This document shows, one piece after another, positions 36,396-45,691 of a stretch of DNA of 64,000 nucleotides (positions are counted from its first letter, which is position 1; each line of letters starts with the position of its first letter). This DNA is from Pseudomonas promysalinigenes (GTDB lineage Bacteria; Pseudomonadota; Gammaproteobacteria; Pseudomonadales; Pseudomonadaceae). Where the stretch lies: positions 3,596,001 through 3,660,000 of the forward strand of contig NZ_CP077094.1 of the NCBI RefSeq assembly GCF_014269025.2, given 5' to 3'. A program made the translations under genes and the position numbers. The notes beneath the pieces are model-generated. The model saw only the letters and a program-made list of their open reading frames with translations. It did no database searches and had not been told where the DNA came from.

Positions 36396-37413
36396 CATCG
36401 CCGGGCTCGGTGCCCAGCCGAGCTCTGTATTCGCTAGGCGTTTCATCGAACCATCGGCGGAACGCCCGGTAGAAGTTGCTCGGGTCGGCAAAGCCGAGCA
36501 GGTAGGCAGTTTCCAACAACGTCATGCCTGGTTGCGCCAGATACTGCTCGGCCAGTTCGCGACGAGTGTCGTCGAGCAGGTTCTGAAAGCTTGTCCCTTC
36601 TTCCTGCAAACGCCGCTGCAAGGTGCGTTCGGAAAGGTGCAGCGCCCGGGCAAGGGTTTCGCGCTTCGGCTCGCCCTGCGGCAAGATGCGGCACAACACC
36701 TGGCGCACCCTGTGGGTAACGCGACTTTCCGAAAAGCGCGAAAGGTATTCACCGGCGAAGCGATCGTGCAGGATCGCCATTGCTTCATTTGCGGTAGGCA
36801 GCGGGGCCTCCATGTCGGCCCGCTCGAACAGCAATGCATCGTGGGGCGCGCCGAACACCAAAGGTGAATGAAACGCCACCTTGTATGGCTCGATATCTTT
36901 GGGCTGCGGGCCTTGTACCAGCACCCGACGAGGCTGCACGGGCCTGCCGCTCAGCCACTTGCACAACGCCAGGGCACAGGCCAGCGATGCTTCGGCGCTG
37001 TGCCGGGTGGGGGGCAGGTGATCGCCATGTACCGTCAGAATCAGCGAGTAGCCTTCAGGACCAAGCGTGAAACTCAGGTCAGAGCTTTCGGCAATGATTC
37101 GCTGGTAGCGCACCAACCGCTCGAAGCCTTCGGCCAACGTACGGCTGGACATCAGCGCGTAACCCACCACGTGAAACGAAGCCGGGCGCACTACCCGGGC
37201 CATGTTCAGGCCGATGGCTTCATTACCAGAAAGCTCCACCGCCAGCTGCCAGAGGCGGGTCATGGCGTCTTGTGGAAACCGCGCGTCCGGGTCGTCGAGA
37301 GCGGCGAAATCAAGCCCCAATTGCTTGAACATGGCCGGGCAGTCGAGCCCTTCGAGCTCCAGCGCCTTGACAATCCCTGATGCCCAGCTGGCGGACGTGG
37401 TTCTTTCACTCAT
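36352..37413 (-). CDS. AraC-family regulator with arabinose-binding-type sensor domain
   Basis: This 353-residue protein has an N-terminal Arabinose_bd/OruR-type ligand domain (about 20-200) and a C-terminal AraC helix-turn-helix pair (about 235-335, LHLSERTLQRRLQEEGTSFQ and LLGFADPSNFYRAFRRWF). This architecture occurs in OruR and many lipid or amino acid regulators. The target is unknown; the divergent DUF962 gene is the nearest candidate. The ATG at 37413 gives MSERTTSASWASGIVKAL. Its 3' end overlaps trkH by 44 bp in convergent orientation. Confidence 0.87.
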   Translation of the reverse strand: MSERTTSASWASGIVKALELEGLDCPAMFKQLGLDFAALDDPDARFPQDAMTRLWQLAVELSGNEAIGLNMARVVRPASFHVVGYALMSSRTLAEGFERLVRYQRIIAESSDLSFTLGPEGYSLILTVHGDHLPPTRHSAEASLACALALCKWLSGRPVQPRRVLVQGPQPKDIEPYKVAFHSPLVFGAPHDALLFERADMEAPLPTANEAMAILHDRFAGEYLSRFSESRVTHRVRQVLCRILPQGEPKRETLARALHLSERTLQRRLQEEGTSFQNLLDDTRRELAEQYLAQPGMTLLETAYLLGFADPSNFYRAFRRWFDETPSEYRARLGTEPGDVSDARTPAYTTPAP

Positions 37414-37568
37414 GGCAGGCTTCTTTTGCTGACCGCTTCGTGCGGTTACCCCCAAGGATACTCATTTGGCGCCGATTGTCACTGGCTGGCTCCGCCATTC
37501 ACTCTAGACTCGATTCAGGCTCCACGCTGTGTATCCCGTCTAAAAGTGATAATGCCGGAGTACTGTTC

Positions 37569-37880
37569 ATGGCCACCTCTACATCGTTTCGCACCTTCGC
37601 CGAGTTCTATCCGTACTATTTGGGCGAACACAGCAACCCCACCTGCCGGCGCCTGCATTTCGTGGGCACCAGCCTGGTGATAGCGCTGCTGGCCTATACG
37701 ATCGCCAGTGGGAAATGGTTGCTATTGTTGGCAGTACCGGTCTTCGGCTACGGGTTTGCCTGGGTTGGGCATTTTTGCTACGAGCGGAACAAGCCGGCCA
37801 CGTTCAAGCACCCCTGGTACAGCCTGATGGGTGACTTCGCCATGTTCCGCGACATCCTCCTCGGGCGCATCAGCCTGTAG
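37569..37880 (+). CDS. DUF962/Mpo1-like membrane protein
   Basis: This 103-residue protein begins MATSTSFRTFAEFYPYYLGE and contains EHSNPTCRRLHFVGT and GHFCYERNKPATFKHP, the conserved His-rich motifs of the Mpo1/DUF962 family, around two membrane segments. Yeast Mpo1 is an iron-dependent dioxygenase that shortens 2-hydroxy fatty acids; the bacterial role is not known. The ATG at 37569 matches the family start, and the frame upstream of it is not conserved. Confidence 0.87.
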   Translation: MATSTSFRTFAEFYPYYLGEHSNPTCRRLHFVGTSLVIALLAYTIASGKWLLLLAVPVFGYGFAWVGHFCYERNKPATFKHPWYSLMGDFAMFRDILLGRISL

Positions 37881-38213
37881 CTGATAACCCGGGTCGCTGC
37901 CCGCCCCCCCTGCACGCCTGGCATCAACGAAGCCACGCAGCTGTTTACTGCCCTGCTGATGCGTGATCAACGCCGGGCATTCCCCACCTGATCAACGCCA
38001 ACACCGTGACGCTTTTGCCCTACCCTGCGCAAACAGGCCCTGGGCTGCGATTTTTTTGTGCTTTATGCATCCTTGCCTGCTGCTGGCCAGGCCGCGTGTA
38101 TCTGGCTCAACAGCGCCAGCAACCTCCCTTCAGAAGTTTTACACTGCGCTGCACCAGCGCTTTGGCAAATCAGGCCACTTAACAGGCTGCCAGAAACGAC
38201 CCAAGGATTTGCA
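37881..38213. other. Intergenic region before the EamA transporter
   Basis: This 333-bp stretch has no supported gene. TGATCAACGCC occurs twice, at about 37972 and 37989. Nothing else was recognised beyond presumed promoter sequence for the transporter gene. Confidence 0.4.
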
Positions 38214-39104
38214 ATGAACCACCGCACTGCCCTCGCCGCCCTGCACTTCGGTGCGCTGTTCTTCGGTTTGACCGGCGTCTTCGGCAAGCTGGCAGCCAGC
38301 GCCAGCCCGGCGGTCATCGTGTTCGGCCGGGCAGCGTTCGCCGTGTTGGCCTTGGCGCTGTTCGCCAGCCTGACCGGGCCGGGTTGGCAACGCCTGAGTG
38401 GCCAGGACACACGCCGCCTGCTTTTTGGCGGCATGCTGCTGGCCGGCCACTGGGTCAGCTTTTTCATCGCCGTGAAGGTCGGCGGCGTGGCCATCGCCAC
38501 ACTGGGCTTTGCCAGCTTCCCGGCCTTCACCGTGATACTCGAGGGGCTGTTGTTCCGTGAGCGCATCCGCCGCAACGAAGGCGTGCTAGTGCTATTGGTC
38601 AGTATCGGGCTGATTCTGGTTACCCCATCATTCGACCTGGCCAGCCAAGCCACCGGCGGGCTGCTCTGGGCATTGCTTTCAGGCTTGCTGTTCTCCCTGC
38701 TGTCGCTGACCAACCGTGCAGGTTCTGGGCGCTTGCCAGCCGTGCAGGCGGCGCTGTGGCAGAACCTGGTGGTCGGCGTGTGCCTGCTGCCGTTCGCAGG
38801 CCCCGGCCTGAGCCAGGTCGCGGGCCGGGACTGGCTGTGGATCGCCTTGCTCGGCGTATTCTGCACAGGTATTGCCCATAGCCTGTTCGTGGCCAGCTTG
38901 GCGGTGATCAAGGCGCGCACCGCCGCTGTCGTGTTCGCCATGGAGCCGGTTTACGGTATCGCTGTCGCCTGGGCGATCTTCGCCGAAACGCCAACCCTGC
39001 GCATGCTGTTGGGTGGTGCGCTGATCATCTTTGCCATCGTGCTTTCCAGCCGAATGTCCGCCGAACAACCGACCAGACCCAAAGTGCCGGCCCAAGCCCC
39101 ATGA
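38214..39104 (+). CDS. DMT-superfamily transporter (EamA family)
   Basis: This 296-residue protein has ten hydrophobic segments arranged as two EamA repeats, typical of metabolite exporters such as RhtA or YdcZ-like proteins. The substrate cannot be read from sequence. The ATG at 38214 (MNHRTALAALHFGALFFGLT) puts the first membrane helix at the N-terminus, as expected. Its stop codon abuts the stop codon of the convergent SelW-like gene. Confidence 0.87.
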   Translation: MNHRTALAALHFGALFFGLTGVFGKLAASASPAVIVFGRAAFAVLALALFASLTGPGWQRLSGQDTRRLLFGGMLLAGHWVSFFIAVKVGGVAIATLGFASFPAFTVILEGLLFRERIRRNEGVLVLLVSIGLILVTPSFDLASQATGGLLWALLSGLLFSLLSLTNRAGSGRLPAVQAALWQNLVVGVCLLPFAGPGLSQVAGRDWLWIALLGVFCTGIAHSLFVASLAVIKARTAAVVFAMEPVYGIAVAWAIFAETPTLRMLLGGALIIFAIVLSSRMSAEQPTRPKVPAQAP

Positions 39105-39386
39105 TCAACGGTCGTTATGGCCCAGATGGCGCTGAGGGTCGATCTGGTCGCGCACGCGCTGCTTCAGCACCTTCGCCTCGGGGAAACCACCATCGGCTTT
39201 GCGCTCCCAGATCTGCACGCCATCGCAGGTGATGCGAAATATGCCGCCGGTAGCCGGCTCCAGCGCCACCCGGCCAATGTCGTCGCTGAAGGTGCTGAGC
39301 AACTCCTGGGCAAGCCAGGCTGCGCGCAACAACCACTGGCACTGCGTGCAATATGTGATGACGATTTGCGGCTTGTTGTCAGCCAT
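39105..39386 (-). CDS. SelW/Rdx-family redox protein
   Basis: This 93-residue thioredoxin-like protein has the N-terminal redox motif CTQC in VITYCTQCQWLLRA, followed by the family pattern GIFRITCDGVQIWERKADGGFPE. Rdx family members are bacterial relatives of selenoprotein W with cysteine in place of selenocysteine; a role in thiol redox is likely but unproven. It is divergent from the PlpD-like gene and directly abuts the EamA transporter stop. Confidence 0.9.
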   Translation of the reverse strand: MADNKPQIVITYCTQCQWLLRAAWLAQELLSTFSDDIGRVALEPATGGIFRITCDGVQIWERKADGGFPEAKVLKQRVRDQIDPQRHLGHNDR

Positions 39387-39454
39387 TGCTGAGATCTCTC
39401 CTGGTGAGGGGCCGCTTATACTAGCGGTCTTTCGCCTTCGGTTTGAGACTCACG

Positions 39455-41641
39455 ATGCGCCGCCTGCTGTTATGCCTTTTACTGACCGCCACCGCTCTCA
39501 CCGTATGGGCCGCCGAGCCTGCGCACCCTAAGATCGGCCTGGTGCTATCTGGCGGCGCCGCTCGCGGTCTGGCCCATATTGGCGTGCTCAAGGCCCTGGA
39601 GGAACAGGGCGTGCGCATCGATGCCATCGCCGGCACCAGCATGGGCGCAGTGGTCGGCGGGCTGTACGCGTCGGGCTACAGCGTCCAAGAGCTGGAAACG
39701 CTCGCCACCACGCTGGACTGGCAACAGGCACTGTCGGATGCCCCGCCACGTCGCGATGTGCCATTCCGGCGCAAGCAAGATGACCGCGACTTTCTGGTCA
39801 AGCAGAAACTTAGTTTTCGCGACGACGGCAGCCTGGGCCTGCCCCTTGGCGTGATCCAGGGTCAAAACCTGGCGCTGCTGCTGGAAAGCAAGCTGGCGCA
39901 CACAGCCGACACCCGCGACTTCGACAAGCTGCCGATACCCTTCCGCGCCGTTGCCACCGACATCGCCAGTGGCGAAAAAGTCGTGTTCCGCCGTGGCCAC
40001 TTGCCCCAGGTGATCCGCGCCAGCATGTCGATCCCGGCCGTGTTCGCACCTGTCGAACTGGAAGGTCGGCTGTTGGTGGACGGAGGCATGGTCGACAACA
40101 TTCCGCTTGATGTGGCGCGTGAAATGGGTGTGGATCTGGCCATCGTCGTCGATATTGGTACGCCGCTACGCGACCGTAAGCAACTGGCCACAGTGGTCGA
40201 CGTGCTCAACCAGTCGATCACCCTGATGACCCGGCGCAATTCCGAAGAACAACTGGCCAATCTGCACCGCGACGACATTCTGATCCAGCCGCAACTGGCC
40301 GCCTTCGGTGTCACCGACTTCGGCCGCGCTCAAGACATGATCGATGCCGGCTACAGAGCCACCCGCTTACTAGGCACGCGTCTGGCAGTGTTGCGCCAAC
40401 CCGATGGGGACGCCAACCTGGCCGTAGCCCGCTCCTCAAGCCAGCGAACGCCCCTGATCACCGCGATCAGAATAGAAAACGACTCCAAGGTCAGCGACGA
40501 TGTGATCCGCTATTACATCCGCCAGCCGCTTGGCGAACCGCTGGCACTCGACCGTCTGCAGACCGACATGGGCACGCTGTACGGCCTGGACTACTTCGAC
40601 AGGGTGCAGTACCGCGTGGTGCACAAGGGCCAGGACAACATCCTGGTCATCAATGCGCGAGGCAAGCGCGGTGGCACTGACTATCTGCGTTTAGGCCTTA
40701 ATCTATCGGATGACCTACGCGGCGACAGTGCCTTCAACCTCGGCGCCAGCTACCGCATGAACGGCATCAATCGGCTGGGCGCCGAATGGCTTACGCGCGC
40801 CCAGATCGGCGAACAACAGGAACTTTACAGCGAGTTCTACCAGCCCCTTGACGTCGGGTCGCGCTACTTCGTGGCTCCTTATCTGGACCTGGGCTCTCAG
40901 AACATCGAAGCGACCCTGGATAACGACCCGATCGCCGAGTACCGCCTGGAACGCTACGGCTTTGGCCTGAACCTTGGCCGTCAGATCGGCACCTCAGGTG
41001 AGGTCCGCCTGGGGCTGGGCAAAGCCTGGGGTAAGGCTGACGTGCGAGTAGGCGAACAAGACCTGCCTTCGGTGAGTTTCAATGAAGGTTTCTACGAGCT
41101 CAAATACTCCTTCGACACACTCGACAATGTGTATTTTCCGCACAGTGGCGAAGACATCAGCCTGACCTTGCGCAAGTACGACAAATCCCTGGATTCGGAT
41201 TACGATTACCGGCAATGGTTGCTGAACGTGGACAAGGCGATCAGCAGTGGCCCGAACACTTTCGTGCTGGGTGGACGCTATGGGCGAACACTCGATGATA
41301 CTGAAGTGGTGACCTCAAGCTTCGTACTGGGCGGGGCCAGGGAGCTTTCGGGCTTGCGCCAGGACTCGCTTTCGGGGCAGAACGCCAGCCTGCTGCGGGT
41401 GGTGTACTACCGGCGCCTGACCCCACGGGCCTACCTGCCACTGGACTTCCCACTGTACCTGGGTGGGTCGCTTGAGAGAGGCCGGGTGTGGAATAACGAC
41501 AACGCCTTCGACAGCGGCTATATCAATGCGGCAAGCATATTTCTAGGGTTGGAGACGCCGCTGGGCCCGTTGAACCTCAGCTATGGCGCCAACACCGCCC
41601 ATGAACAGGCGGTGTATCTCAACCTTGGGCATACATTCTAG
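39455..41641 (+). CDS. plpD: PlpD-like patatin phospholipase, type Vd autotransporter
   Basis: This 728-residue protein is the same length as PlpD of P. aeruginosa. In order it has a signal peptide (MRRLLLCLLLTATALTVWAA), a patatin lipase domain (about 25-300, oxyanion loop LSGGAARGLAHIG, nucleophile motif GTSMG, catalytic DGG), a POTRA-like segment (about 325-400), and a C-terminal Omp85-type 16-stranded barrel ending LNLGHTF. The barrel would carry the class A1-type lipase across the outer membrane. The ATG at 39455 was chosen over a TTG 12 bp upstream. Confidence 0.92.
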   Translation: MRRLLLCLLLTATALTVWAAEPAHPKIGLVLSGGAARGLAHIGVLKALEEQGVRIDAIAGTSMGAVVGGLYASGYSVQELETLATTLDWQQALSDAPPRRDVPFRRKQDDRDFLVKQKLSFRDDGSLGLPLGVIQGQNLALLLESKLAHTADTRDFDKLPIPFRAVATDIASGEKVVFRRGHLPQVIRASMSIPAVFAPVELEGRLLVDGGMVDNIPLDVAREMGVDLAIVVDIGTPLRDRKQLATVVDVLNQSITLMTRRNSEEQLANLHRDDILIQPQLAAFGVTDFGRAQDMIDAGYRATRLLGTRLAVLRQPDGDANLAVARSSSQRTPLITAIRIENDSKVSDDVIRYYIRQPLGEPLALDRLQTDMGTLYGLDYFDRVQYRVVHKGQDNILVINARGKRGGTDYLRLGLNLSDDLRGDSAFNLGASYRMNGINRLGAEWLTRAQIGEQQELYSEFYQPLDVGSRYFVAPYLDLGSQNIEATLDNDPIAEYRLERYGFGLNLGRQIGTSGEVRLGLGKAWGKADVRVGEQDLPSVSFNEGFYELKYSFDTLDNVYFPHSGEDISLTLRKYDKSLDSDYDYRQWLLNVDKAISSGPNTFVLGGRYGRTLDDTEVVTSSFVLGGARELSGLRQDSLSGQNASLLRVVYYRRLTPRAYLPLDFPLYLGGSLERGRVWNNDNAFDSGYINAASIFLGLETPLGPLNLSYGANTAHEQAVYLNLGHTF

Positions 41642-41673
41642 CCTGCAGGCGCGGCCATGCAGGCCGTGGGGCA

Positions 41674-42111
41674 TCAGGACCTTTCAAGGTTGGCGAGAAT
41701 CTTGGCATGCACACGCATGCACACTTGCAGGTCCGCCTCGTCTACGCCGGTGAACAGCTCAATGCGCAGGGCATTAGCAATGGTTTCGATCTGCTCGATC
41801 AAAGGTTTGGCGGGTGGGCACAGCAGAATTTTCTTCGCCCGCCGATCCTCCAGAACCGCTTGGCGCCGCACCAGGCCTTGTGTTTCCAAGCTATCCAGCA
41901 AGCGCGCCAGGGTCGGGCCCTCGACACCGACGCTCTGCGCCAGCTCCCGCTGAGTAGGCGCCTCCTCGAAGCGGGCCAGGTGTAGCAACACCAGCCAGCG
42001 CGCCTGGGACAGATTGAGCCCGGCCAAACGGCGGTCCAGTTCGGCACGCCAGCCACGGGACATCTGCGCCAGCTGCATGCCGAAGCGGTGTTGATTGTCG
42101 GTCAGGGGCAT
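41674..42111 (-). CDS. MarR-family regulator
   Basis: This 145-residue protein has the MarR winged helix (NLSQARWLVLLHLARFEEAP, then TQRELAQSVGVEGPTLARLL) and a wing RRQAVLEDRRAKKILL. It resembles the SlyA/MarR group that senses small aromatic or oxidising compounds. The start at 42111 (MPLTDNQHRFG) was preferred over a TTG six bases upstream. It lies between plpD (convergent) and recQ (same strand), and its target is unknown. Confidence 0.88.
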   Translation of the reverse strand: MPLTDNQHRFGMQLAQMSRGWRAELDRRLAGLNLSQARWLVLLHLARFEEAPTQRELAQSVGVEGPTLARLLDSLETQGLVRRQAVLEDRRAKKILLCPPAKPLIEQIETIANALRIELFTGVDEADLQVCMRVHAKILANLERS

Positions 42112-42250
42112 AAGCAACTCATAGACTTGAACTAATTATTAGCCAGCTAACCATGCCCCATGGCATGAGGCAAGGCTGACCTCTAAAGATACGTGTGAAA
42201 ATCGTCAAAAAGCATGACAAACGTCAGTATTTGACTGAAATGCCGCCCAA

Positions 42251-44395
42251 TCAGAGCTCGAACTCGGCCGCCAATGCTGCTCGTATGCAATACAGCACAC
42301 CCTCTGGCACCCGTGCGCCAAACAAGGGGGCAATTGCCGAAACCGGCGGCAGTTCGCCCTCGCCATCGAGGAAAGCATCCTGGACCTCCATCATCAGATC
42401 TTGCGGCAGATCAAGCGCCTGCTCAAGGCTCAGCTCCTGGCGGCCAAGGGCCTCGGCCAACAGGCTGTACACGTTCTTTTCGCTGCAGTTGAGCTGGCCG
42501 GCGATTTGCGCTGGCGTCATACCAGCGCGAGCCAGGCTGACCAATTCATGGCGCAGGTCGAGCACAACCTTAGGTGCTTCGGCAGTACCGCCTGCGCCGT
42601 TGAGCACTTCAAGGAAGGCTTGGCCATAGCGCTCCAGCTTGCGCGCCCCAACACCGCTGACCTGAGCCATGTCGCTGAGGCTAGTAGGCTGGCTACGGAG
42701 CATTTCCAGCAAGGTGGAATCGGGGAAAATGACATAGGGCGGCACGCTGTGTTCTTCGGCCAACTTGCGCCGCAGGGCGCGTAAAGCCTCCCACAGCTCG
42801 CGCTCCTCGGCGCGCACCAGCTGGCTGGCCGGGCTGCCGCCGCTGGAGGAAGTTTTGGCCACGATCTGTGGCTTGAGGTCACGACGCAGCTGCAGGTTCA
42901 CCTCCCCACGCAGCAGCGGCCGGCAGCGGTCGGACAAGCGCAGGCCGCCATAACCTTCAAGATCGATATCAACCAAGCCGCGCGCCACCAGTTGGCGGAA
43001 CAGCGAACGCCATTCTGCCTCGGACAAGCCCTTGCCCACACCGAAAACCGAGAGCTTTTCGTGGCCGAAGTTGCGTACCTTTTCAGTGTCCTTGCCCAGC
43101 AACACATCGATCAGGTGACCCACCCCATAACGTTGCCCGGTACGGAACACCGCCGACAGTGCCTGGCGAGCAGGCTCGGTGGCGTCCCAGGTCTGGACCT
43201 GATCTACGCAGTTGTCGCAATGGCCGCAGGGCTGTTTGAGGGTTTCATCGAAGTAGGCCAGCAACGCCTGGCGCCGGCAGCGGGTTTCTTCACACAGGGC
43301 CAGCATGGCGTCAAGCTTGTGCTGCTCGACGCGCTTATGGCGCTCGTCGCCTTCGGAGTTCTGCAGCATCTGCTTGAGCATCACCATGTCCTGCAGACCG
43401 TAAGCCATCCAGGCATCGGAGGGCAGCCCATCACGGCCGGCACGCCCGGTTTCCTGGTAGTAGGCCTCCAGCGACTTGGGCAAATCGAGGTGAGCAACGA
43501 AACGCACGTTGGGCTTGTCGATGCCCATCCCAAAGGCAATGGTAGCGACCATGATCAGCCCTTCCTCGTTGAGGAACCGATGCTGGTTGGCCGCTCGGGT
43601 TTCGGCGGCAAGCCCTGCGTGGTACGGCAATGCCGGGAAGCCTTGATCGCACAGGAACGCCGCGGTCTCATCGACTTTCTTGCGCGACAGGCAGTAGACG
43701 ATACCGGCGTTGCCACGGCGCTCGGCGAGGAAGGCCATCAGTTGCTTGCGTGGCGCCTCTTTGGGCACGATACGGTAGAAGATGTTGGGGCGGTCGAAGC
43801 TCGACAGGAAACGCTCGGCGCCCTGCAGGTGCAGGCGCTGGACGATCTCTTCACGGGTGCGCATATCGGCGGTGGCGGTCAGGGCAATGCGCGGTACGTG
43901 GGGGAACAACTCGGCCAATTGCCCCAGTTGCAGATATTCGGGGCGGAAGTCATGGCCCCATTGCGATACGCAGTGGGCTTCGTCGATGGCGAACAGCGAG
44001 ATGTCCAGCCCGCGCAGAAAATCCAGCATCCGCGGCTGAACCAGGCGCTCTGGCGCCAAGTACAGCATCTTCACCTCGCCCCGGCGCAGACGCCCGGCCA
44101 GATCACGCTGTTGCTCAGGGCTCAGGGTTGAATTCAGCGCTGCAGCGGGAACGCCGAGTTCGTCCAATGTGGCGACTTGGTCATCCATCAACGCGATCAG
44201 TGGCGACACCACCACCGTGAGGCCCGGACGCAGCAGGCCCGGCACCTGGAAGCACAGCGACTTGCCGCCACCGGTAGGCATCAGTACCAAGGCATCGCCG
44301 CCATTGGCCACGCATTCGATGATCGCTGCCTGGCGCCCACGGAAACTGTCGTAACCGAAGATATCCTTGAGAACGCGCTGAGCCTGTTCGAGCAT
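42251..44395 (-). CDS. recQ: ATP-dependent DNA helicase RecQ
   Basis: This 714-residue 3'-5' helicase has Walker A ([13 protein letters not shown]), the DEAH box with the RecQ aromatic loop ([18 protein letters not shown]), the zinc-binding RQC region ([16 protein letters not shown] then PCGHCDNC) and a C-terminal HRDC domain. It unwinds DNA in recombinational repair. The ATG at 44395 ([20 protein letters not shown]) is the standard family start; the upstream in-frame 23 residues are not conserved. It is divergent from the YecA gene. Confidence 0.96.
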   Translation of the reverse strand: MLEQAQRVLKDIFGYDSFRGRQAAIIECVANGGDALVLMPTGGGKSLCFQVPGLLRPGLTVVVSPLIALMDDQVATLDELGVPAAALNSTLSPEQQRDLAGRLRRGEVKMLYLAPERLVQPRMLDFLRGLDISLFAIDEAHCVSQWGHDFRPEYLQLGQLAELFPHVPRIALTATADMRTREEIVQRLHLQGAERFLSSFDRPNIFYRIVPKEAPRKQLMAFLAERRGNAGIVYCLSRKKVDETAAFLCDQGFPALPYHAGLAAETRAANQHRFLNEEGLIMVATIAFGMGIDKPNVRFVAHLDLPKSLEAYYQETGRAGRDGLPSDAWMAYGLQDMVMLKQMLQNSEGDERHKRVEQHKLDAMLALCEETRCRRQALLAYFDETLKQPCGHCDNCVDQVQTWDATEPARQALSAVFRTGQRYGVGHLIDVLLGKDTEKVRNFGHEKLSVFGVGKGLSEAEWRSLFRQLVARGLVDIDLEGYGGLRLSDRCRPLLRGEVNLQLRRDLKPQIVAKTSSSGGSPASQLVRAEERELWEALRALRRKLAEEHSVPPYVIFPDSTLLEMLRSQPTSLSDMAQVSGVGARKLERYGQAFLEVLNGAGGTAEAPKVVLDLRHELVSLARAGMTPAQIAGQLNCSEKNVYSLLAEALGRQELSLEQALDLPQDLMMEVQDAFLDGEGELPPVSAIAPLFGARVPEGVLYCIRAALAAEFEL

Positions 44396-44639
44396 GTGCA
44401 ACTCCAGAAATCGCCGTACCACCCTGGACACAGGCTGGACGAAAAACCCGCTCCGCACACGCAAGAAGCGTAAGCGGCTTTTACCAAGGGCCGGTAAATC
44501 TCGCCCTTGGATGAAAAACGGCGGAGTATACCGCAGTGCTGACCCTTACAGGATGCCCGGTGACAGACGTTCCCTTTGCCCCGCCGCCGCCGCAAGGTGC
44601 TAGAATTCACTATCGTTTATTCCCCAAGGTAGCCCTGTA

Positions 44640-45227
44640 ATGTCCTTCGCCGAGCAACTGACCCGCCTGCAAGCCTTCCTCGACGCCGACGAGCTGCACG
44701 AAGAAGCGCTGGACTACGTCGCCGCACACGGCTACCTGACCGCGCTGTCGATCTGTTCCGAGGATGTTCCCGAACGTGAATGGATCGACGCGCTGTTCGC
44801 TGAAGAGCCTCACTACGCCAGCGATGCGCAGCGCACCGAAATCGAGGCGACCCTGGCAGCCCTCAAAGGCCACATCGCCCGCCAACTGGCAAGCGACGAG
44901 GAATTCGACCTGCCCTGCGACCTGGACCTGACCGACGAGCCGGACGACTCCGACCTGCGCGGCTGGTGCATCGGCTTCATGGAGGGTGTATTCCTGCGTG
45001 AAGAAGCCTGGTTCGAAAATGCTGAGGAAGAAGTCAGCGAGATGCTGCTGCCGATCATGGTCGGGTCCGGCCTGTTCGACGAACAGCCCGAGTTCGCCGA
45101 CATCGCCAGCAATGCCAACCTGCAGGACGATATGATCGTGCAGATCCCTGAAGCGTTGAGCGCGCTGTTCCTGCTGCTGCACGCACCTGAAGAGAAGCCT
45201 GCACTGCTCAAGCCGCGCCATCACTGA
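44640..45227 (+). CDS. YecA/UPF0149-family protein
   Basis: This 195-residue acidic protein belongs to the YecA (UPF0149) family, with the conserved segment LRGWCIGFMEGVFLREEAWF. It lacks the C-terminal SEC-C zinc motif that some YecA proteins carry. Function is not established. It starts just after a ribosome site (AAGG) and is followed seven bases later by ybaN, so the two probably form an operon. Confidence 0.88.
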   Translation: MSFAEQLTRLQAFLDADELHEEALDYVAAHGYLTALSICSEDVPEREWIDALFAEEPHYASDAQRTEIEATLAALKGHIARQLASDEEFDLPCDLDLTDEPDDSDLRGWCIGFMEGVFLREEAWFENAEEEVSEMLLPIMVGSGLFDEQPEFADIASNANLQDDMIVQIPEALSALFLLLHAPEEKPALLKPRHH

Positions 45228-45234
45228 GTCGACC

Positions 45235-45600
45235 GTGCGCTACCTGCTGCTGGCGCTGGGCTGGCTCAGTGTTGCGCTGGGGGTGCTGGGCATCTTTCTG
45301 CCGGTGTTGCCCACCACCCCGTTTCTGCTGTTGGCGGCCGCTTGCTTCGCACGTAGTTCGCCGCGCTTTCATGAGTGGCTGGTCAACCATCCCAAGCTCG
45401 GGCCATGGATTCGGGATTACCTCAATGGCGAAGGCATTCCGCTCAAAGGCAAGGTTTACGCCATCGGGCTGATGTGGGCCAGCATCGGTCTATCCTGCTA
45501 CCTGGTGCCGTTGTTCTGGGCAAGAGTTTTCATGCTGACCAGTGCCGTGCTGGTCAGCGTGTATATCCTCAAGCAGAAAACCCTGCGCAGGCCCTTTTGA
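45235..45600 (+). CDS. ybaN: YbaN/DUF454 inner membrane protein
   Basis: This 121-residue protein with three to four membrane segments has the DUF454 signature LGVLGIFLPVLPTTPFLLLA followed by CFARSSPRFHEWLVNHP. It is a conserved inner-membrane protein with no proven function. The start is GTG at 45235. It converges on the giant adhesin gene, and a hairpin lies between the two stops. Confidence 0.88.
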   Translation: MRYLLLALGWLSVALGVLGIFLPVLPTTPFLLLAAACFARSSPRFHEWLVNHPKLGPWIRDYLNGEGIPLKGKVYAIGLMWASIGLSCYLVPLFWARVFMLTSAVLVSVYILKQKTLRRPF

Positions 45601-45640
45601 GGTATTGCCTGAGCTCACGCCTTGGCGCGTGAATCCGCAG

Positions 45641-45673
45641 GGTGCTGTGCCGCGGTTGAAGCAGCACAGCACC
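45641..45673. terminator. Hairpin between ybaN and the adhesin gene
   Basis: GGTGCTGTGC (45641-45650) pairs perfectly with GCACAGCACC (45664-45673) across a 13-nt loop. It lies between two convergent genes and may end both transcripts, though T-runs are absent. Confidence 0.5.
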
Positions 45674-45691
45674 TGTGTGAGCAGGTGAGCA